Origin: Anisus vortex
Lineage: Eukaryota > Mollusca > Gastropoda > Planorbidae
Assembly: GCA_949126835.1 (NCBI GenBank)
Contig: OX421495.1
Coordinates: 17,422,079 to 17,486,078 of the forward strand
DNA length: 64,000 nucleotides
Reading direction: 5' to 3'
Shown here in pieces: positions 56,566 through 64,000 of the stretch (position 1 is its first letter; each line of letters begins with the position of its first letter). The notes below the pieces were generated by a model. The model saw nothing but the letters and a program-made list of their open reading frames with translations. It made no database searches and was not told where the DNA came from. A program made the translations under genes and the position numbers.

Positions 56566-57835
56566 TGAATCATTAGAAAAAACCTTAATCAAACTGCGAA
56601 AGTAGAAGACAAGCACCAGGAAACAGCTCACCAAGCGCTAGAGTAGTACCGAAATGGAACCAAAAAAAAAATGCGGCAGGCCAAATACTACCTGGAGAAG
56701 ATCATTGGACAAATATTTAAAATAACAGGGGATCAAGAGGCTGTCTCCAGACCGTGGCCATTATATAAACATCATCGAGGCCATATGTCCAACTGAGGGC
56801 CTACAAGGAATTCGATTGATTGAATCAAACTGAATGACTAGATTTAAACCAAGGAAAAGCGTATTGCGCAACACATTTTCTGCATAAAAGTAGAGTCTAC
56901 ATTCTACAGTCTACATCATAATATAAGAGTGACAGAATCTGATTTTGATTACTAAAACAAAGAAAAAAATCTTTATATATTAAATGAATTATTACCATTT
57001 AAAAAACCCACACTGTTATAACATTGTCCTAGGGGGTCACTACGTATCAATTGAACTGTTTTAACATCACAACAAATTATAACACTAGTTTTGACTTTTA
57101 TATTTAAAAAAAAAAAAAATGAAAAAAAAAAATTAGACAACAGAAACAGGAAGTAGTATCATGTCTGTAATTGTGAGTAATTTATTTCCTGACAATTGTA
57201 GAGAGGATACATAAAGTCTTTCTGTCTTTCCCTAGTGACAACAACAACTAGTAGGCCTACGTGTCACACAGTAGTCTAATTAATTATTACACTCAATAGT
57301 AATAACATGGCGTAAGGATTTCACTAATAGTGACACTGTACAAAAAATAAAGACTATACATATATTATTCTATCTCTATATGTCAGGCTTAAAGGTTTTC
57401 GCTGTTTTTTTTTTAAATTTTGTTTGTTTGTTAGTCTGCTTGTTTAATGACAAGTGAATAAATGTCGCCATAATAAAGGAATGATAGCGAAAAAAAAAGG
57501 TCTACAAAAACTAAACAACAACAATAGAAAATACTACAACAAAAAAAAGTTGACCATTAGCACTGATCAATATAAACGTGGAATAATTGTCGCGTGACTT
57601 TGTCTGATACATAAATAAAAACAAAAGAACTCCATTTGACTACAAAACAAGTCTATAAAACGATGTATCCCTGACCTATATAAAATGGCTGTCTATTGTG
57701 AAGGCACAAACAATGCATAAAAAAAATCAAAACCATAAAAATTCATGAAAACTATTTTAATCAGACATTTATTGAAAAAATAAAATTTATATAGTTCAAA
57801 GTTTATTCTCTTTAATAAACTTTTTTAAGGAAGTC
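56566..57835. other. No gene seen
   Basis: AT-rich with A-runs near 57104-57132; no supported frame. Confidence 0.6.
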
Positions 57836-58214
57836 AATGAGGTCTATGCACAATGCCTTAGAGACAGAGAATAGATCACGTGATGCTTTGTAAACTAAAA
57901 AAAATGGCTGATTTTACATTGATCTTATCGGCACCTATGCTTATTAAAAAAAAATTCACACATCCTTGAATATTGTAATATTATAAATGATGCTCACGGA
58001 AGCAACAATGATTATAGCCATACAATTATTAAAGGACAACACCTATTTGTTGATTTTTCAAAGGAAATTTTTGAAAAGATTTAAAATTCTTTACATGATA
58101 ATTTAGCGGTAGAATTTGCGCACCCAACAGCAGTGCAGTAAGCCATTGTTGATATTTACAAGTATATCTACTCAACATCACGTGACCGGGAAATCATTCT
58201 GCATAGACCTCATT
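57836..58214 (+). mobile_element. TIR repeat family, copy 2
   Basis: Same inverted ends as copy 1 (8235-8663), AATGAGGTCTATGCA, with several short deletions relative to it. No coding frame. Confidence 0.75.
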
Positions 58215-58417
58215 TGAACACAAGCCACAGTTTCTGGCCGGAAGTTACGACCAAGGAAAGTACCAAAAACAAAACGTGTGATAGGTGCCATCTTTAACAC
58301 GCTTTAATAAGTTAAGATGACATTTGATGGAACTTGGTGAAAAGATAATATAACATAAACTATACGTTTGAAAAATCTACGGTACAGAATCTACACACAG
58401 TTTTATCACATTACCGC

Positions 58418-58437
58418 GGGGGGGGGGGGGGGGGGGG
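58418..58437. repeat. Poly(G) 20
   Basis: A pure G run, prone to length error and able to form G-quadruplex. Similar shorter runs lie near 33496, 55194 and 61380. Confidence 0.9.
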
Positions 58438-58544
58438 GTAGGGGTATAACAACACCGACCATTGAATGTATTAAAAAAATGCAGTGTGACGTCATCTATG
58501 ACTCAAGCCTCGACATAGAAGTTCACGACCCGCACAATCTACCC

Positions 58545-58795
58545 AATGCGACACGGTAACCTAGCGGTTCGAATGCTACTTTTTTTGTTTTGTTTTGCAC
58601 TTGGGTCTGGAGGGTGACACTGAGTCTACCCAGCTCTGATGGGTACCTAGCAGTAGTTTAGAGTTTAGGGAAAAGTCAAGGCGGCTGGGGATTGTACTGG
58701 TCATACAATCGCCTGGTATGCCTTCGCCACAGAGAGAGACTAGTGAACGCCACTTCACCGGCCACAGAGATCAATTTGATTTGACAGCATATTTC
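58545..58795 (+). mobile_element. tRNA-derived SINE, eroded head
   Basis: GAGTCTACCCAGCTCTGATG, GGGTACCTAGCAGTAG and TGGTCATACAATCGCC follow a weak B-box-like GGTTCGAATGC. The A box is hardly visible. Confidence 0.8.
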
Positions 58796-61667
58796 TACTT
58801 TTTTTTTCATCTAGCCAATTAGATCTATAGAACCAACTCTGAGAGTTTGTCTCCAGAGCAACCAGAAGTACATAAACAAATATAGCATTTTACGATTATT
58901 TATAACGTTATAGGGTTTAAAATACAGAGAAATTTATAGGAGTTCAATTAATTGCCCACAGCTTTTGAACAGCTTCCCCCCCCCCCCCAGCCAAATTCGA
59001 CGCCTTACTTACAAGCTGATGTTTTCGTTTCCCTACGCCCTACGCCATCACTAGCAAGCGTGAGATTTGCCCTTGCGTCGCGCACCTCCCAACTCCCTAC
59101 CATTTCCCTTGAATTCTTTTTAGTTGCCACGATGAAGACATCATTTGTAATTAGGACCTACTTTATTTTTCGAGATCATAATGTAAGCGTGTTGATATCA
59201 GTATGTGTGCATGTATATGTGTGTGTTGTTTAAGTGTGCAGCGGCAAAGTCACGGGGGAGGGAGGGGGGTGAGCGGAAAAAGTTGGTAAATGTTTATCCC
59301 AGTTTGTCAAGTGAAGGTTTAGCGCCCCCCCCCCTTTCCCCCATTTTGTTTTGGAAACGAGCCGAGTTCGCCCCTGTGTATGTGTGTCGGTTATGAGTGT
59401 GTAACTATTATATAAATAGTATGTTTATGTGTGTCGACTATACGTGTGTAACTATTATATAAATAGTATGTTTATGTGTGCACAGGGAATCTGAATGGCC
59501 TCCGGCGACCCGGATGCTAACCAGAGCTTCAGTCTCAACGAGGCTATTTTTAGAAAGGCTTCGGGGGACGGGAGCGATGTTGTGGGTGGGGTGGGGTAGA
59601 GGTAGAAAGTGAAAAAGAGAGAGAAAGAGAGACAGAGAGAGAGAGAGAAAGAGAGAGAGAGAAAGATGCGCAATTAATTCTCAGCGTTTGGTCGGAAAGA
59701 AGAAAAAAAAGCTTATTCCTTGATTGATGTGACATTAGGCTCGTTTTGAATATCTGAATGGGTGTAACTGTTTGCTTTTTTTAAAAACCAAATCGCCGGT
59801 GACTGTTTGATTTTTAGGTAGAGCGCGTAAAAGCCCCCCCCCCCCCGGAAGTTTCTCCCCTGGACATTAATCAGCCTTGACCCTTTCTCCAGGTATAGTT
59901 TGGTGGTGTTTTTTTTTGTTTTTTTTGTGTACTCCGCCGTTCGCCTGTTGCAGTTTTCTATTTATTTTATCTTCCCCATATGATAAGAAATGTATCTATC
60001 TAGTCCGTGAGAAGTGTAGCATCCAGGACCGAGCGGGTGACTGGGATGTAGGTAGGTATTCAGGTTTCTACAGTAAATTCCTCTTTTGTGCTCCCAAATT
60101 AAACCCGGCTCGTCGACTTTTTATATCATCGCGGTAGCCTGAAAGTTTGAATGAAACACACAAGTCTCAAAGTCGTTTGTTTTCCAATGTGTTGTCTTTT
60201 TGTGTGTGTTATAATTTAGTAGAATCTCGATCTAATGCTTTAAGAATATTGCAAAAAGTAATGATAAAATCTAACATGTGTTTATGTAGGAAGGATGTTG
60301 ACTTATCAAATATTGACAAATTCGTTTTACTGGGTTCAACGAACAACCTCTCGCCACCCCAGTTCTGACGCTTTTTAAAAAAGATTTATCCAAAGATGAC
60401 CACTGTGAGAGCAGATTGGATAATCTAGTTCTAACCAGTACAGGCGATGAATGAAACGTATGAACTATGAACTCTGTGCTCTATGCTTCGCGGGGTCGTG
60501 CTCCGTGCAATCTAAGTTCATGAATCAACGACGGTAACTCAAATGCACTGACATTAAATGGGGATCGTGTTCATTTATTTTATATCACAGCAACCAAAGT
60601 ACGGATTGAACCCCCCCTCCTCTCCCGACCTGGGCATCCCCAGGAAATATTTCCAGAATACAGAACAGGTTGTCTATATAAAAACAAAACAAAGAAGGTG
60701 TGGGTTGCCCCACTCTCCCTTCCTAGAACCTAGAACGAATGTATGCGTATGCGTATAAGCCAATTTAAAGGCGCTAAACTAGAAATGAATTACAATTAGT
60801 TCTAAATCGCTGTTAGTAACAACACACACAAAGCAAAGAAAGTTTGATGACTAATATGGATTGTGGTAATGACGATGTTGGTTTAATAATAAGTTATTTA
60901 TATAGTATTGTAACAAGCAGTCAAGCAGTGGAAAGATGTCTTGTGTATCAGTGCACTCGGCGACAATCTAGCTCTTACCCTATTCTAAAAACTGAAATAG
61001 AGCCCTGGTTACCCGAGCCTTAACGCTCGACCAATGCTACAGTAAAGGCTAACAGCATGGCCAGAAGATGAAGTCATCCTTGACCTATTTTATTACAAAA
61101 GCACCCCCCCCCCATTATCAGAAGAAGATAGGTTGACCCCTTAGTCGTTGACCAAATAATTTAAAACTATCCATTATACAGGTCCGTTTTTGTCCGCATC
61201 CCACCCCTCCCATTTTGACCGTTGCACATGAAATGTCCCTGAACCATTCAACTAACGGAATGTCCACTATACCCTCCCCCACGCCCCCAAAACATATTTT
61301 CACCAGGACACACCTTTGCAACGTACAATGGTCACAGTCTAGGCCAGGTCGATGACGCAGATACCGAACAATTCCCTCGGGGGGGGGGGGGGGAGGGGCA
61401 GGCCCTAACTGAGACAAAATAAATGTTACCATTGTCAACAAAGGCACATTTTAAGAAAATCTACACGGAAACTGGTCAAAGCCAATACAAAAATCAAAAA
61501 GTTTGGAAAAAAAACAACAACGTCATTTATACGCACCCCCCCACCCCACACACGAGGTAATCCCCTCCTCCCGAACCCCCCACACCCCATCACTATCACC
61601 ATCAGCGTGACCTTAATTTGAGATGCAAGTGACGGGAGGAAGGGAGGAAACAACACACACACACACA

Positions 61668-61705
<38 letters not shown>

Positions 61706-62054
61706 ACAACCTATTTCTCCCCTCACTACCTCACAAACTCACCACCACGCGTTTATATTTATGATTAATACAAAAAAATCCAAAATCTAGTCAAGGCGTG
61801 TTTTTTCACGAGTTTGTTGGTTTTTATGTTTTCCAGTTAGTTCTGTGGATTTATATGTTGCCATACAAACAGTAAGTATATAAGTAAGTTATTTGGTTCG
61901 CATAGCTTCCTATAAAATAGTTGTTTTTTTTTTAATGAGAAAATAGTTATTCGTTTTGTGTTTTAATCTTTATTGTTTTCTTCTAAACGCCAAGCTGACA
62001 TGTGGCATTAGTCGCGTGCTGCAGTTTTTGTCTACTACTTGTTTGTTTGCTTGT
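58796..62054. other. No firm gene; simple repeats
   Basis: An ATTATATAAATAGTATGTTT segment is duplicated at 59400-59480. A (GA)n tract lies at 59618-59665, C/G runs near 59320, 59834 and 61380, and (CA)n at 61652-61708. Short frames only. Confidence 0.5.
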
Positions 62055-62685
62055 GTGTGTGTTTATTTTATGATGTCCAGAGCGTCACTAGAATGGACGC
62101 ATTCTGTGATATATTAATACTAGCTGGTAGTGCAGTATAAATTTTGTGTGTTTATTTTATGATGTCCAGAGCGTCACTAGAATGGACGCATTCTGTGATA
62201 TATTAATACTAGCGGGTAGTGCAGTATACATTTTGTGTGTTTACTTTATGATGTCCAGAGCGTCACTAGAATGCACGCATTCTGTGATATATTAATTCTA
62301 GCTGGTAGTGCAGTATAAATTGTGTGTGTTTATTTTATGATGTCCAGAGCGTCACTAGAATGGACGCATTCTGTGATATATTAATTCTAGCTGGTAGTGC
62401 AGTATAAATTGTGTGTGTTTATTTTATGATGTCCAGAGCGTCACTAGAATGGACGCATTCTGTGATATATTAATTCTCGCTGGTAGTGCAGTATAAATTT
62501 TATGTGTTTATTTTATGATGTCCAGAGCGTCACTAGAATGCACGCATTCTGTGATATATTAATTCTAGCTGGTAGTGCAGTATAAATTGTGTGTGTTTAT
62601 TTTATGATGTCCAGAGCGTCACTAGAATGGACGCATTCTGTGATATATTAATACTAGCTGGTGGTGCAGTATACATTTTGTTACA
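62055..62685. repeat. Tandem array, 7 x about 88-89 bp
   Basis: Each unit holds ATGATGTCCAGAGCGTCACT, AGAATGGACGCATTCTGTGA and a TAGTGCAGTATAAATT end. Units differ at a few sites (G/C in the GAATGSACGCATTC near-palindrome, A/T in TTAATWCTAGC), arranged as alternating types. Confidence 0.95.
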
Positions 62686-63124
62686 TCTATACAGAACGTG
62701 AAAATTCTATTTTTCCGTCTGATTTGTTTTTCTAAAATCTACAATTTATTATGGATCACAAAGATTTGTTTAAAATGATCGTCTTAGTCGTTTTGGATAT
62801 TATTTGCATTTATATAAGACCTTTATCTAATAATTATGTAGACTCTAGTTCTGATTTCTATCTTTTAATATGGGGCCTACATACTTATTACATTATCATT
62901 TTCTCATATATAGACTAAACTATATAATTCTCGTGATTATTTTTGGACTAGCCTAATAGAAAGCCGTATAGAGTATTTTTTTCTATTTTTTTTTTTAAAA
63001 TTATGTAGCATATATATTGCATTCACGTGGGCTAAATCTATATTTCTCGTGGGCATTTTTTTCACATGGGCTATATTTCTCATGGTCAGACTGGCTAATA
63101 GAAGAAGCATATTTCTCATGACTA
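62686..63124. other. No gene seen
   Basis: AT-rich, no supported frame or repeat. Confidence 0.6.
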
Positions 63125-63218
63125 CTCATTCACACTTTTGTACAACACCTCATTTACATTTGTGTACAACACCTCATTCACACTTTTGTACAACATCTCA
63201 TTTACATTTGCGATGACT
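63125..63218. repeat. Short tandem repeat, 3-4 x about 30 bp
   Basis: Alternating CTCATTCACACTTTTGTACA and CTCATTTACATTTGTGTACA type units. Confidence 0.8.
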
Positions 63219-63400
63219 CATGCACTCACATTGCTTTCTCTAGCTTAAAGAACACCGGCATTATTCTTTAACTTGCATTCTATTACTCAATATTCTTTTT
63301 ATATTGTACACTCTATCGTTGACATTTTCATATTTTGAACCTTTTTTTGAACGTGAATTAAACGTTCGTGTGAATTCTTTCAACAACCTATTCCCTCGTT

Positions 63401-63540
63401 CACACACATACACATTCACATACACATTCACATACACATTCACATACACATTCACATACACATTCACATACACATTCACATACACATTCACATACACATT
63501 CACATACACATTCACATTCACATTCACATACACATTCACA
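63401..63540. repeat. 12-bp array of CACATTCACATA
   Basis: About 12 copies. Gives TFTYTF and VNVYVN frames on the two strands that are not genes. Confidence 0.95.
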
Positions 63541-64000
63541 ATAGTCACTTTACGGTAGACCATTCATTTCATTCACCATTTACAGGACTGTTTACAGTGA
63601 GTTTACACTATGTCATTTAACGCTTCAATGAACACGTTCTCAATTACATTCTTTTCACCCATGCCATCATCTAAACGCCAAACTATAGTTTGCCTGAATT
63701 GCTGTAATTACAATCATTTACATGTTATCCCACATTCTTTTCTATTCCCCCCTCCACCCCTCATCTCCACGCCCCGCCCACTCTCTCTCTCACATAATAA
63801 TGTGTAGGTCTATAAGCAAACAACCATTGTTGAGTTTTAAAAAACTAACCCATAAAAACTAAGTTTACCATCATGTAATTAAATCATTGATTAACTACTG
63901 GAAATGAAACATGTACAGAAAAATATCTGTGTCACAAATCCTCAAAAATATCTCCTTACTCCGTATAAAACATTGCCGCAAATTTTATAATACCACTAGA
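63541..64000. other. No gene seen
   Basis: Unremarkable, C-rich near 63749-63790, no supported feature. Confidence 0.6.

Overview
The window is AT-rich eukaryotic nuclear DNA with introns. It carries three protein-coding genes, all near the left end or threaded through the first 40 kb, in a background of transposon remnants and minisatellites. A lophotrochozoan, most likely a gastropod mollusc, is my inference from the intron-rich gene structure and the style of the repeats (a tRNA-derived SINE, RTE-like and CR1-like LINE tails, many short hAT elements). Nothing in the sequence names the species.

Genes. On the minus strand, positions 7323 down to 3739, six exons encode TRAPPC6B (156 aa), a Bet3-family subunit of the TRAPP vesicle-tethering complex. 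Diverging from it across 357 bp, nine plus-strand exons (7681-15699) encode pinin, PNN (614 aa), a nuclear-speckle and splicing protein. Every splice phase in both models closes. From memory, the same pair is adjacent and head-to-head in human (14q21.1), so this is probably an old conserved bidirectional pair. A third gene, on the minus strand, converges on PNN. Its last seven coding exons (18227-39683) are clear, with consistent phases, and encode at least 229 aa of a family I do not recognise. One of its introns is about 18 kb, and its 5' end was not found.

Layout. 1-1450: probable 3' UTR of an upstream plus-strand gene. 1450-3740: LINE and SINE scraps and the TRAPPC6B 3' UTR. 3.7-15.7 kb: the TRAPPC6B/PNN pair, whose introns hold two hAT-like, one pogo-like and one piggyBac-like element and a second terminal-inverted-repeat family. 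15.7-18.2 kb: facing 3' UTRs of PNN and gene 3. 18.2-39.7 kb: gene 3, with a hAT-like element containing a SINE, two LINE fragments and several minisatellites in its large intron. 39.7-64 kb: no firm gene; at least eight tandem arrays, including a 2.66-kb 30/31-bp array, more hAT elements and SINEs, and a few coding-looking islands that I could not assign.

Other than the three genes, almost all long open frames here are translations of tandem arrays whose period is a multiple of three, or antisense shadows. I saw no CRISPR array, rRNA, genuine tRNA gene or viral gene. The most interesting points are the conserved divergent pair, the 67-nt T tract forming the polypyrimidine tract of PNN's last intron, the gene-3 exon squeezed between a hAT element 13 bp away and a 22-bp tandem array, and the repeated abutment of tandem arrays on transposon ends.
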